The notes: generated by a model from the sequence alone, not told the origin. Shown: positions 1 to 11,070, numbered from the stretch's first letter. The stretch is DNA of 31,000 nucleotides from Adiantum capillus-veneris (GCA_014529385.2 CM043952.1:58018119-58049118), one strand, 5' to 3'. A program made the numbers and translations.

Positions 1-2243
1 ATCTTGTGCAACACAATAGCCATAGTCCCTACATACATGCACGAAGCATAGCATATGGTACACATGGGTGCAAGGCAGGGAGAATACATCCAAGCTTCTG
101 GCATCGAATGGGAATCCACATCCTACACAATGGTAGAACCCATTAAGTGCCACCTCGCTAATGCTATGCTTAAAATCCATAGGAGGAAAAGGCTTCATCA
201 AACTAGCTCCCACGTTATGTGAAGTCCTCTCCATAGTAACACAAAATTTAAAGTGCTCTGATTCCCGTGCTATGTTGGTCTCTACTTCTTCAAGTAGTGC
301 CTGTGAAACAAAGAAGACAACACATCTAATTTAAGTCTCAATAACCCAACAAAAGCAGATTGCTGAAAAGAATATGCAACGTGAATTTTATCTCTTTATT
401 TGCAATACCACATATAAGACAAGCACTTACTCTATATGCTATAAACACAAGCTTGATGTGTTATATGATATGCACTATGCTATATAGCACATAGCACAGT
501 CCAAGTATAATGTGCTATAAGTGCTACAGAGAGTATGCACTGTAGATCATAGCAGAGAGACTTTTTAAAATACCAGATATAGCCCAAACATTTTCTCTAT
601 ATGCTATATAGCACAAGCTTGTTGGGTATATGATATGCAGTGGGCTATATGAGACATAGAACATAGGATATAGCACAAATATTGTGCTATGTAGCACATA
701 TCACAATTAGAGATGTGCTATGTAGCACATAGCAAAAATAGAGATTGTGCTATATAGCACAATTCACTATTCCACACACTCCAGGGCTATATTGTGAACA
801 TATAACACACAAAATATATACTATTTAGCACTTAGCACATAAAAATATTGTGCTATGTAGCACATATCAATATTTAACACACACTTAAGGGCTATACTGT
901 GAGCATATAGCATACAGGTATGCTATATAGCACATATTACACATGTCCATTGTGCTATGTATCACATAGCACATAACCACACAGAGCACATAGCATAGAA
1001 TCATACACATTCCAAATAGATGAGGGTACTATTGTGAACATGATGCACCTAGATTGAACTATAAAACACATAGCACATAACCACACATAGCATATAACCA
1101 CTCACTCCATGAATATGATGGCTATGTTGTGACCATATAGCACATAGCACATAGCATATAACCACCCACTCCATGAAGATGATGGCTATGTTGTGACCAT
1201 TTAGCACATATTTTGTGCTATATAGCACATAGCAGAAATAGAATATGCTCATACAATACATAACCATACAATCCATAACACTCTAACCACATAACCACAT
1301 GGAAGTGAACCACATACTCCAAAACAAAGTGAAGCACATGTAGGAGGGTATGCACCTTTGCTTTAGCCACATTGGCTTCTAATTCATCAATGTTCTCTCT
1401 AGTAGTACTCGAGAACTGCCCAATCAAATCAATCAAGCGTTGTCGAGCTACAGGGTCTTGCACGCAATCAATCTCCGTTTGCAACTTTATGGCCAAAGTG
1501 TTTGAGCTTTGAGCACCCTCAACCCTATGCAATTCTCTGACTTGATCCTCTACCTGCTTCTTTGCACCCTCAAGTATTGACTTATAGTCTTGCAATCTGC
1601 CCTTTGCAATATTCTTCATTTTTGTAAGTGCCCTGCTATCCTCCTCTGCCAATTGTACCAGGCATCCTCCTGTAGGCACGCTTGACAATGGTACAGACGT
1701 ACCTTCTATTTTCAATGATGATCTGGTAGAGGTAGCAGTGGTTTTGGAACCTCTCCCTCTACCACTCATCTGCTCTTCCCACATCTTGATCTTGTTTTGC
1801 AAGTTGTGTCTTTCTTCTAAGGATCTCATTGCCCTCTATGCAAAGATAGCCCAAGAAATTTGATGTTTGCCAGATTCACTGCAGTTTTCCAATGCAAAGG
1901 CCTTTGCAAATTGAGTCCCTACTTCATACCTGAAGGGACCCTCCTGGTAGACATCCCAGTGTCTCCACACAAGCTTTTGTAAGAACTCCGACCGAGCATG
2001 GTATGCCTTCACTTTCTTTTGGCTACCCGAAACAGGCTTTGGGTATATAAAGACAGCTTCCTAGTCCTCCTCAGAGATGTCATTGTTTCCTGTCAAGCTA
2101 CGTGGATCAACTCCCTCCAATGGCAATCCACGCTCCATATGAAATTCCTCAGTAAGACGACAAAACTTCGTATGCAGAGGTGGTTCGATGTTCCTAACTA
2201 GACTGCTACTTGCTTGAATCGGATGCTTTGAGGAAGGTGCCAT
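1..2243 (-). CDS. Coiled-coil protein with RING-like C-terminal zinc motif, two exons, 3' end outside window
   Basis: I read two exons on the minus strand, 2243-1356 and 300-1, joined at GT-AG sites (donor GTGCAT at 1355, acceptor TTTCACAG ending at 301). Both are phase 0. The second exon is open for 100 codons to the window edge. ATG at 2243 gives an N-terminus ending in an acidic SEED stretch. A conserved-looking block follows (WRHWDVYQEGPFRYEVG), then a long charged, probably coiled-coil stretch (about 1830-1356). Exon 2 carries C-x2-C (CVGC), then C-x-H-x3-H-x2-C (CTHVYHMLC), the spacing of a RING-type zinc site. Two in-frame TAG codons (2061-2063 and 1836-1838) interrupt exon 1, so it may be a pseudogene, or those stretches may be skipped. 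Function is unknown. Its position downstream of a MULE-like transposase on the same strand suggests a transposon accessory gene, but a host gene is equally possible. Confidence 0.5.
420..1240. repeat. Degenerate palindromic repeat block inside the intron
   Basis: The stretch is built from many imperfect copies of a self-complementary motif of the form TGTGCTATATAGCACA, often followed by TAGCACATAGCAC. Spacers between copies are irregular. A longer unit containing CTCCATGAATATGATGGC and TTGTGACCATATAGC occurs twice near 1107-1200. It lies wholly within the 301-1355 intron of the RING-like gene. No ORF here looks real. Confidence 0.75.
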
Positions 2244-2709
2244 GATGCAGTCTCAAGTGATATACCTGCACATCATCCAATGAACTCATGAGACGTGGTG
2301 TGCCCTCACTTATCATCCCTACTAAAAAGAAACAAGAACTTCATGGGCATGCTCTTGTAAGCATGGCATTCAAGGTGATGTGCTATGGGATTTGCCCCAA
2401 GATTGCATGCAGCTTGTGGACTAGAAAATTACCTCGGGAGTCTATGTCCTCTCATGCAGCCAGTAGCAGCATTAGTTTTTGCTCACCTCTTGTTGCAAAT
2501 GAGCAAGGTGTGGCACTCATGCAGCTCCAAATGCAGCTTAATGTAGATAAATGATCCCAGGTGGGGCGCGCGTGCTCAAGCAGTAGAGAGTGTACATGTT
2601 CAATGGGAGAGACATACCTCGAAGAGAAGAGGGCCGTTACTGCAATCGTCCTTGAAGCAGCTAAGCTTGCACAGTAGAAGCTCTAAGCACAGTAGACCTT
2701 GAGCATGCG

Positions 2710-2712
<3 letters not shown>

Positions 2713-2800
<88 letters not shown>
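2713..2800. repeat. (GA)44 microsatellite
   Basis: Uninterrupted GA dinucleotides run for 88 bp. The apparent RE- or LS-repeat ORFs here, on both strands, are artefacts of this tract. Confidence 0.98.
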
Positions 2801-2804
<4 letters not shown>

Positions 2805-2825
2805 GGGGGTCGGGGGGGGGGGGGG
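2801..2825. repeat. G-rich tract ending in a run of 14 G
   Basis: The GA microsatellite passes directly into GGCGGGGGG, then T, C, and 14 consecutive G (2812-2825). The tract could form a G-quadruplex, and with the neighbouring purine strand it could form triplex DNA. It may also contain length errors from sequencing. Confidence 0.85.
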
Positions 2826-3011
2826 CAAGGGGTTTGAAACTGCCAACTACTCATGAAACAAAGTGGGTGTGTGAAGGCTGAATTTTTCAGTATAACATTT
2901 TTTAGAATATAAATTTGGACGTCTGAAATATGGCACCAGTGACCACACCCCCAATGTCATGCTATGTTATTTAATTATATCACATATATAGCTTTCCACC
3001 TATTCGTGCTT

Positions 3012-5484
3012 TCACCCTGCATCATCTTCAACATTGATAACCTCATTTGGCTTGCGTTTTTGCCTTGATGTCTCCTTATCTCCTGTCAATGGAGTTGGTT
3101 GTTTATACATTGGAGTGCCCTCAGTAGCCTCATTCACTGCTCTTATCACTTGGCTGGGATGTTTTTCACGGTGTTCTGCAAGATTTTGTATTGATGGACC
3201 CTTCCCAATGTGTTTTCCATGGCTGTATGAAATGGCCTTTGTGCTCTGTAAGATGGAATTTGTCAGGTCGGTTGTACATACATCATATAATGCAATGCGT
3301 TTATGAAAACCCTCCCCTGCTAGCCAGCTACCATGCTTGCTCTCCGCAAGGTTTGTGCATGGAGTGTTTGGTCCATCAAAGCTACTTTCTACGCACGTCA
3401 TAATGCCATCCCAATGTGCAATATGAATTTCTCATCAACTAAGCCATGAATCCATGTATGGAATGTTACGGTCTATGCAATGACCGTTACGCCACCATTG
3501 GCGTATTAGACAAGCCTCTGCTACTACTACAACCTCTTTTGTTGGTTCTTGACTTCACTTCTCACACATTCCTTTGTGTGTTTGTTGAGAATCTTGCACA
3601 ACATACTTCATTGTGTGTTGATTCAAGATTTGCTTCCAATGGAAAAGACAAGAACGCTTTCGACTGCTCATTGTATTGGTCTTGTCACCACAATTGAAAA
3701 CCATTCGAACTGCATTCCAATTTGCTTGAGCTTCATCCGCCATGAAGCCAAATAAATTAGTTGTGTCACACCCACATGATATTATTACATCATTGAGGCA
3801 CTCTCAAAACAAACATTGCGTTTCCATGTCTTCCTATTTCATTTCACAAGTTGCAATAGTCAAAAGGTCCTGCATGCTGCAAACAAATCGTTTTAGAGAG
3901 AGTCAAAGGCAACCCACAAGCTGTTAAGGTGCTCCATGTACCTTGGGACATGATAGGCCATAGTCATCCATTCGTTAACACGTCTGGTGTGATCAAACTA
4001 GATCACATGTTTGGTGTGATCAAACTGGATCCACGCACGTCAAAGATCACCATCTCGATCTTGTCTCGTTTGGTTCACCATGTCCACACCGGATGATGGA
4101 CCAATTGTGGACATTTTGAAGACATAACATTTCTCCCCCTCCGTACCTTAACCAGGAAACCAGCTTCCATGGAAATTGTCATATGTGTAGTCTCCCTTCA
4201 GCTTTAGGAGTGCATCAATGCTAAAAGATTCTTTGTCAACCCCTCTACATGAAATAGATACTGACCTTCAAAACCTAACAATGTTCAAAGTGTTTAGATA
4301 AAAAATAATTTAGCATAGAGTTTTGTATCGAAATAAGAATCTAGGAAATGCTCATACCAATTATCTTGCACCAATGGCCCCAACTCCTCAGCGATTGCAA
4401 ATAGCTATTGCTCGCCTAAAATTCCTTCGTTGGTGTTGTTGCAAAGAAGTGTTGTACTTATAATTTCTTTTGCCAAACACATTTGAACCTTCATGGCTCC
4501 TGCATGTGGGTCAACATTCAAAATCCTTTGCACCATCACCTTGGTGTTGTCCGTTAGTGTTTTGGATGTGATGATGCGCACATCGTGTCAATGTGTGCCA
4601 CGATGAATCATGACTCTAGTGGTAGTCTCATCGGATGGCATGACATAGTATACTACACAATCACATGTTGCAATACAGAAAGAAATTGCCCTACAAAAGT
4701 GGCATGTAAAGCTCTTATCTCCAATCTTAAAATATTATCTGGGTGCAGTTGCCTTTTGTATGTACCCGTTGAAATGACTTGTATTGGGAATATGATAATT
4801 AACCAAGCGAACACATTGTTCATTCATTCACTTGATAGATCCTATGCAATGACTAAGACGCACTACACCTGGAAAAACTATATTGGACGTTTGTGGCTTC
4901 GACCACAAATGAGGATCATACTTATGCTCCATTGTATCCATATGGTGAAACTGTCCCATGGTAGGTGGAAATTCTTAAACAAGATCACCATTGTAAGACC
5001 TTGAAATCTTTGTAACTTGTTCCACTTGTTGTATTTGTGTTAAAAGATTTGTCAATGTGTCCTTGTTTTCGGCCTGTAAGAGTTTTTGTCGTGTACTCCT
5101 TTTGAAGCTATTTGAGAACAAAACTCGAGGCGGGGTGCAAAGATCTATTAACTCCTTTTGAGCGAATTGCACCTGCGACAGACTATCCACAATGGCAATG
5201 GGAGTCGTGCTAGGTGAGCGTGCATATTGTCTTTGATGGGATACGTTGACTTTGTATTTATGTGAAAGCTATTCATCCAGTACATAAATGAATTCACCCA
5301 AATTGTTGAGCGTCCTTTCAAGAGGCAAATTCATTTCAATATCACCAACTTTGATGACTGCATCTAAAGTTGTAAATTGCATTGGAGAAATTAATTCTAA
5401 AAGAAATGATTCAAATATCATAAATTTTCCATTGTAAAAAAGATAAGAAAACTCTTTACCCATGAAAAATACAGAGCAAGCCAT
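3012..5484 (-). pseudogene. Decayed MULE-like DDE transposase with N-terminal zinc-binding domain
   Basis: Three collinear minus-strand blocks can be read: 5484 to about 4358, 4114-3895, and about 3885-3012. The first block has a zinc-ribbon-like region (CHFC, CDC, then HRGTHRHD), which resembles the WRKY-GCM1/FLYWCH-type DNA-binding domains of Mutator-like transposases. The last block has FMADEAQANWNAV followed by CLFHW (C-x2-H) and later NLAESKHGSWLAGEGFHKR. This order fits the acidic residue and C-x2-H insert of a MULE catalytic core. In-frame stops sit at 5269, 4975, 4828, 4735, 4588 and 4405 in block one, at 4040, 3998 and 3893 in block two, and at several more places in block three. Block changes need introns or frameshifts; one at about 3885 looks like an indel in a T-run. 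Not functional as read. The family call is from motif memory. Confidence 0.6.
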
Positions 5485-5760
5485 AATAATATGCTAAACA
5501 AGTAATTAAGCACAAGATCACATTGTATAAACTAACAAATTGTTTAGATACTCACATCTAATAATATAGCCGTTATAAATTTAAATTTGATAATAATTTA
5601 TTATTTTAATAAATTTATGTAAGAAATATACAAAATATTTAATAAAAAAATAATTTGTGTGTGACTGTATGATTGTGTGAGCACGTGAATATTAGTCTAG
5701 TGCAATAGATAAAAGGAAAAATTTCGGACAAATAATTTTTTAAAAATTTTCTTTTCAATG
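5485..5760. other. AT-rich upstream region of the MULE-like gene
   Basis: This is AT-rich sequence with no ORF. It lies directly upstream of the minus-strand ATG at 5484 and may hold that gene's promoter, but I see no element that I can name with confidence. Confidence 0.4.
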
Positions 5761-5779
5761 TTTGTGTGTAAGGGGGATG

Positions 5780-6180
5780 TGTGAGCAGTCGAGTGTGCTA
5801 ACGGGAGGGGGGCAAGAAGCTGTAATTCGAATGGTTGGGGAGGTGGCGGCATGTGGGCGGGCTACCGGGGAACGGGGGCGTGCGATCGATGGTACCCCCC
5901 CCCCCACCCATGCAAGTGGCGAGGAAGGGGGGACGTGTGCAATAGCACTACCGGGGGCATGTGTGCGGCCGCGGGCACCACCGGGGGTGGGGGCCTATGT
6001 GAGGGTCCCGATGGGGGGGGGGGGGCTATTCGCCGGTGGCCTTTACATAGGGGCGGGGCTCCTGTGTGTGCGAGTTGCCAACGTGTTGGCCATGCGTCCC
6101 TGGCTAGCATGTTGGCCATGGACGGCCACACGTCCCCATGGGGAGACGTGTGTCCGCCCCTGGCCAACGCGTGGCCAGTG
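5780..6180. repeat. G/C-rich low-complexity block with homopolymer runs
   Basis: Runs of C (from about 5895) and of G (from about 6010) alternate with GGGGG-type words and CCATGG. A perfect-looking small hairpin, ACACGTCCCCATGGGGAGACGTGT with one bulge, lies at about 6128-6151. Long ORFs reported here on either strand are compositional artefacts. Confidence 0.7.
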
Positions 6181-6209
6181 CAGTTCACACACACACGTAC
6201 GCACGCCAG

Positions 6210-6650
6210 CGTGTGTGTGTGTGGACACACATATGTGGCAATCCACGTGGCCACGGAGCGGCCACGTAGGCCGCCTCGTGACCACGTGGATTTGCCACGT
6301 GTACCGTCGTCAACGGATGATACATGTGGCGTGCCACATGGCCTAGCGTACTGCCATGCAAGCAACACACAGACCATGTTGCGAGCCACGGGTATTGTCA
6401 TTGGGCGGCAGTACACGTGCCAAGGTACCACATGGCGTGCCACGTGTACTGTCAACCAATGGTAGTACACATGGCACGCCACGTGGCCTGCGTGCTGCAT
6501 GCATGGCAGTATGCTAGGCCACATGGCATGCCATGTGTATCGTCGGCTATCGATGGTACACGTGGCAAATCCACATGGCCACGAGGTGGCCTGCGTGATC
6601 GCTCCATGGCCACGTGGACTGCCACGTGTGTGTGTCCACACACACGTGAT
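6210..6650. repeat. Large inverted repeat (foldback), arms about 215 bp
   Basis: The left arm (about 6210-6428) and right arm (about 6432-6650) are imperfect reverse complements centred near 6430. GTGGACACAC at 6221 pairs with GTGTGTCCAC ending at 6639, and GTACACGTG at 6411 pairs with CACGTGTAC ending at 6449. The middle of each arm carries a matching GGCCTAGC-TACTGCCATGCA-GCA block. Both arms are rich in CACGTG and CCACGTGG. If transcribed, the RNA would fold into one long stem. It could be a MITE or foldback element, or paired terminal repeats of adjacent elements. Confidence 0.8.
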
Positions 6651-6895
6651 GGCATGCGCATGTGTGTACACACACACACATGCGTTGGCAAGTCCACAGG
6701 TGTGTGTGTGTGTGTAAACACACACACACACGTTGGCGTGTGTGTGCACCACGTGTGTAAACACACACAGGTGATGGCATGCGCATGTGTGTACACACAC
6801 ACACACATGCGTTGGCAAGTCCACAGGTGTGTGTGCGTGTAAACACACACACACACGTTGGCATGTGTGTGCAGCACGTGTGTAAACACACACAC
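6646..6895. repeat. 125-bp tandem repeat, two clear copies
   Basis: The word GTGATGGCATGCGCATGTGT begins at 6646 and again at 6771, and the following about 120 bp (GT tract, CA tract, GCGTTGGCAAGTCCACAGG, TAAACACACAC) are nearly the same in both. A third, more degenerate copy appears to continue to about 6990. Confidence 0.85.
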
Positions 6896-7080
6896 AGACA
6901 CAAGTGTTGGCATGCACGTGTGTGTGTACACATACACACACGTGAGCGCGTGTGTGCATGTTGTGTGCGGCACAAACACACACCAACACACACAAGCCCA
7001 CGGACATGAACACACACGGACATGCGCACACACACACACACGTGCACGCACACACACACCTTCACCCATCTCTCACACAC
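6896..7080. repeat. CA/GT-rich low-complexity tract
   Basis: Interrupted CA and GT dinucleotide runs contain several ACACGTGTGT palindromes. They form the end of the repeat-rich spacer. The Cys/Val/His/Thr-rich frames reaching nearly 400 codons across this region are simple translations of these repeats. Confidence 0.85.
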
Positions 7081-7137
7081 ACATTTCAAATTAATTAAAT
7101 TAAAAAATTAATTTTAATTAATAAAATTTTAAAGATT

Positions 7138-7144
7138 TATAAAG
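7138..7144 (+). promoter_or_regulatory. Possible TATA box
   Basis: TATAAAG lies in an AT-rich stretch about 170 bp before the ATG at 7311, and a CT-rich stretch resembling a plant 5' leader (about 7200-7250) lies between. This is weak, position-based evidence only. Confidence 0.25.
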
Positions 7145-7310
7145 AGCATTGATAGACTCTTTTCATTTATCTATTTTCCTGATCTCTATTTTCTTGTATT
7201 GCACAGATCTCTCTCTCTCTCAAGTCTTCTTTTGCTCACTTATCTTTCTCAAACTACAATTTTTCATAAGTCATACTTATATCTATCTTCTTTAATTCTT
7301 TTGCGTAAGT

Positions 7311-10300
7311 ATGAGAACAAGAAATAAATCCAAAAATACTGGTACCGTGGATGAGGTTGATGTTACTAAGTCCCTCTATGATGCACTCAAGAGACCGAAC
7401 AATCTCAAGCCTTGATTTCTTTAGATCGGATTGTGTCCATCGTAACCGGAGTGGATGAAACAACACAATCAAGTGGAGGATTTAGTCATTGTGTGGAAAT
7501 AGCTACCACAATTGAAGATGTAAGAGATGAAGCGTTTGGAAATGTGGTTGACACTCACATTTCTTTGGGCTGGGTGGATTCTCATAGAGCTCCATACGAT
7601 GCCAAACTTCCACGTTTGCCTCTATGTCGACTTCTTTCAAACCCCGCCATCCGCACGCATGATGACCATGTGGTGGATTTGCAACTCTCCATCGCAAACA
7701 AAAGCTACCAACCAACCATGGCAAGATTTATTGTTAGTGAACGGATTCCTAGGGAGGATCATAAGCAATTTTTTCGTCATGGTCACACTTCGAGTGATCT
7801 TGCAATGCCATATGATTTGAATGAAGAGCTTCGTCAAATCCCCGAGCTTACTCACATGGTCGAGAGGTACTTTGTGGTTTGGGATGGTAATCACAGATTG
7901 GAGGCATGGATGCGATGGATGAACGAGAATGACATCCCAAGAATGACAACGGAGTTTCTATTGGTTTTGGGAATGATCAATAGGTAAGCCCAATTGTTTT
8001 TTTGCAAAATGTAAATGCATCTTATTTTTTTGACAATGTAAATTACAATCGAGTGTTAAACAGGGCCACAAGGGTTTCAGTGCCTCACACAACTGCTCAT
8101 GATATTTTCATGATGAGAAAGCTAGGGTTGGCCGACCCTACTTCACTTTTGCAAAAAATTCCCGAAAGAGTGTGTCTGGCATCATAAAGGGCTTTGAATT
8201 TTAGGGGTCCAAACAAATCAAAGTGACTAAAATTGCCAAAAGTTGTCCTTACGCAACTCATTTCGAAGGTATGCTTGAAACCAATGCTAAATGAGAATAT
8301 TTTTTTATTGCAAAATCTTATTATGTGTATTTTGATTGAGTCGTTGGCAAATGATAGAAAGAGTTCAATGCTATGTATAGTAGTAAAAAAGAAGGGCTGC
8401 CATCAAAAGGGAATTTTGACTATGAGTTGGCACCTGATGCATACGAGGAAAGCATCAATCTAGCGCTATCTCAAATAGAGCAATATTTCATGTGCAAAGG
8501 GCTTGAGATAGCCACCATTGCAAATCCAGAGAATGGAAATGATTCTTTCCAGAAATGTATATCATTTACACATTGTGACAAGAAGACCACCAGAATGACA
8601 CCCTCAAGAGTGGGAGCGGTTGCACGTGCAGGCATTACCCCGAAAGACTAAGTAAATGTCATTTAAATCATTTGACATCTTTCTCTTTTATTATGTAGCA
8701 ATGAAAAATAAGTCTGGCTTTTCCTTTGCTAGGAAGTGCCGCTTGATTGATTTGCTCCAAGGTGGTGATGCATCCTTGAAGGAGAATGGCATAGGGTTGA
8801 TGGAGAAGGCTTGGATCCAGTGGCTTTGATATCATGTGTATTGGTGGCAATTGGAAAGGTTAGATTTAGTGATTATGTGCACCAACTAGCAATTTGTTGA
8901 TAATCTAACTTGTGACTTATTATTTGCTGTAGGAGAGTGCTTGAGATGGCCGAGAAAATGGAGGGCGAGTATCATAATGTTGCTATCCAACACGAGAAGG
9001 TTGAAGGTAGGCATGGTTGCACACTTGCCCACACATTACTGACATGCAGACGGAAGCACTTTGACAAGGCCTTCAAGAAGTGGAGTGCTCGGATCAAGTC
9101 CACACAGGATCTCGAAGAGCAACCCCACTTTGCTTGCACGGCACAACGCTTGTTGTACAGGTTCGACATCTTAATTGACAAATTAAGAATGTAGTATGAT
9201 ACACTAATCTTGTTCTCGGTGGCTCAAAATATTGTGGGCTGTCTTGTAGATGGTGGAGAGATGCTCTTGTCTTTCCCATTCCTGAGCACCCCAGTGATGC
9301 ATGGTGCATGTCGGAGAGAGAGGAGACGGGCTTATATCTTGACGAGTAGATAGACGACTTACGGCCAAAGGGAGTATGGCTCAAGTGTCCTTGGTGGCTG
9401 GACTACCCGAACAAGGATTACCCACCCAAAGAGGAAGCGATATACATAGGTATCATATTATATAGTTTTCACTTTTGCCATGCAGAAATACAACATGGGC
9501 TCAATAACTGTTCTTTTCTAATTAGTAGTGGAGCATACTGCATCACAGAAGAAATCCATTGTGATAGAGGATGCTCTATCTCCAAACACATCAAAGAAAC
9601 CAAACAAAGAGAAACAAGCCTCAAAGAAAGACCCTCAAGATCCATTGGCTGACTGGCAACATGGGAAGAGAAAGAAGAGGGCTGTTGTTTCTAGTGATAG
9701 TGAGAGCAAGCATGTGGTTCAGGAGTATTTTGTTGAAGTTGGCAATAGTGCTCATAGCCTTGGTGCTATGAGCCACAATGTACTGACACTTTCCTTCACT
9801 CCAAGACTAGGAGGGGGCATCCAGGAGTCCCCTCCATGTTCACCATCACATGGCAGGGCTGAAGAGGACCTATCAGACATGGCCAGAGTTGTGGGAGTAA
9901 ACCCTCCAGGTACATGAAAATGGTTAATGTTGTGTTGTTCTCTTTAGCATTGATTGAAAGATATATTTGATCTTATGTTGCTACATACATATATGCATGT
10001 AGAGCAATGCCACCTTGAAGTGCATGCTAGTGTCAAGTGCTTGGCAAAAACTATTCTAGATGTGTTGTGCAATGACAGGTAAGCCACACTAATTTACAAT
10101 CAAAGTTATTTTCACGATTTTAGTGCTAACAAAGATTGCATGCAGTTCTATGCAGTCATTACGTAGATTCTTGGGCTCTCTATCAGGAACAAGGCAAGTG
10201 AACCCCAACTTGAGATTGGGTGGCGTACATTTGATGTACATGGCCTTTCTCTTACACACTAGTCCACATGTAGCTAGCACGGGTGGGGTTACTTTATGGA

Positions 10301-11070
10301 ACCAATGAGATAGTGAGCTTGTGGATGTTTTATTCCTTCTGGCAACCGAGTTTCTTTTGATTGATGGCATGGTTGTGGCGACATGTCGTGCAGAACATCT
10401 GTCCATTGTCACTTCGAAGGAAGAGGGAGCTCGTTTCCAATTGTTGAGGATATTGTACATACGGCTGCCGGAGTCTAGTTGCACGACTGTTCAAGACTAT
10501 GAAGAGGGGGTATGTTATTTTTTGTTTTGATATTTAATAGTAAGTTCGATGTTTGCATTTCAAAATAACAATGTTTTACTGTTATTCGTAGGTTGGTACT
10601 TTGTTGCTGGTCATTTTTTCACCCCCTAGAACCGATGGGTGTCGGCTTACAAGGTATGATCGAGCGGATGGAGAGATTGCAGCAAATGTATGTGGCTTCT
10701 CTGCAGATGAGGACATGTTGTGGGAGAAGCTACCAAGTTCAGATTCCACACAGTGGACGCTTGATCGTATGGGCAGGCCTTATTGTAGAGGTGTTGAGAG
10801 GAGTCTAGCGTTTGCCAGGTGGTAGAAAATTTTTGGAAGTTTTTCTTCATGTTCCTATAAAATTATAGGTATAACAAATCTAAAGATTAATTTTTTTTGT
10901 AGATGGCTACTAGGACCCTCTGCCATTTGGACGAGTTCCCCCACCATTTGGTGCACTACCCCCATTGGCATGACCTTTGTTTCCTCCTAGAGCATATGGC
11001 CCCCCACCGCCCTTCTTTCATCCACCTCACCCATGATGTATCCCCCTACCCCCCCCCCCCCCCCCCCCCA
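7311..11070 (+). pseudogene. Unknown multi-exon gene with DGNHR motif, broken by several stops
   Basis: ATG at 7311 opens a short frame; a one-base shift near 7411 leads to the main frame. Exons I support: 7412-7983, 8064-8268, 8358-8651, about 8699-8858, 8933-9160, 9250-9449, 9529-9909, 10003-10078, 10146-10509 and 10592-10825. All have GT-AG borders, and phases match at every junction except 8651/8699. A proline-rich stretch may follow (about 10914-11069). Exon 1 contains FVVWDGNHRLEAW, which resembles the G-x-H/N-R loop of ParB/sulfiredoxin folds; that is only suggestive. Exon 6 has WLKCPWWLDYPNKDYPPK. Exon 7 is a lysine-rich, probably disordered, nuclear-type linker. Stops lie in frame at 8185, 8224, 8649, 8827, 9347 and 10306. 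I do not recognise the family. The well-kept introns argue for a gene that was recently functional, or for a transposon gene. Confidence 0.55.
11049..11069. repeat. Run of 21 C
   Basis: An uninterrupted C homopolymer lies at the end of a proline-rich reading. Its exact length is unreliable in most sequencing chemistries, so the reading frame through it cannot be trusted. Confidence 0.95.

Larger units (their letters stand above)
2244..3011. other. Spacer with microsatellite, no supported gene
   Basis: Between the RING-like gene and the MULE-like gene I see a long GA microsatellite and a G-run, and otherwise no convincing coding stretch. An 88-codon plus-strand frame at 2288-2554 has no recognisable motif, and I cannot support it as a gene. 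An AT-rich stretch follows at 2880-3000. Confidence 0.5.

Noticed and set aside
420-1240. CRISPR-like array
   Set aside because: The repeats are degenerate, irregularly spaced and lie in a eukaryotic intron; there are no uniform spacers and no cas genes.
2600-2881. Leu-Ser and Arg-Glu repeat ORFs across the GA tract
   Set aside because: Dinucleotide microsatellites are open in all frames. The same applies to 27939-28349.
4585-5004. 139-codon plus-strand ORF
   Set aside because: It is the antisense shadow of the MULE-like transposase, whose motifs (CHFC, CDC, HRGTHRHD) lie on the minus strand.
5862-7055. ORFs of up to 397 codons rich in Cys, Val, His and Thr on the minus strand, with counterparts on the plus strand
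   Set aside because: They are direct translations of GT/CA and CACGTG repeats, are open in several frames at once, and have no domain character.
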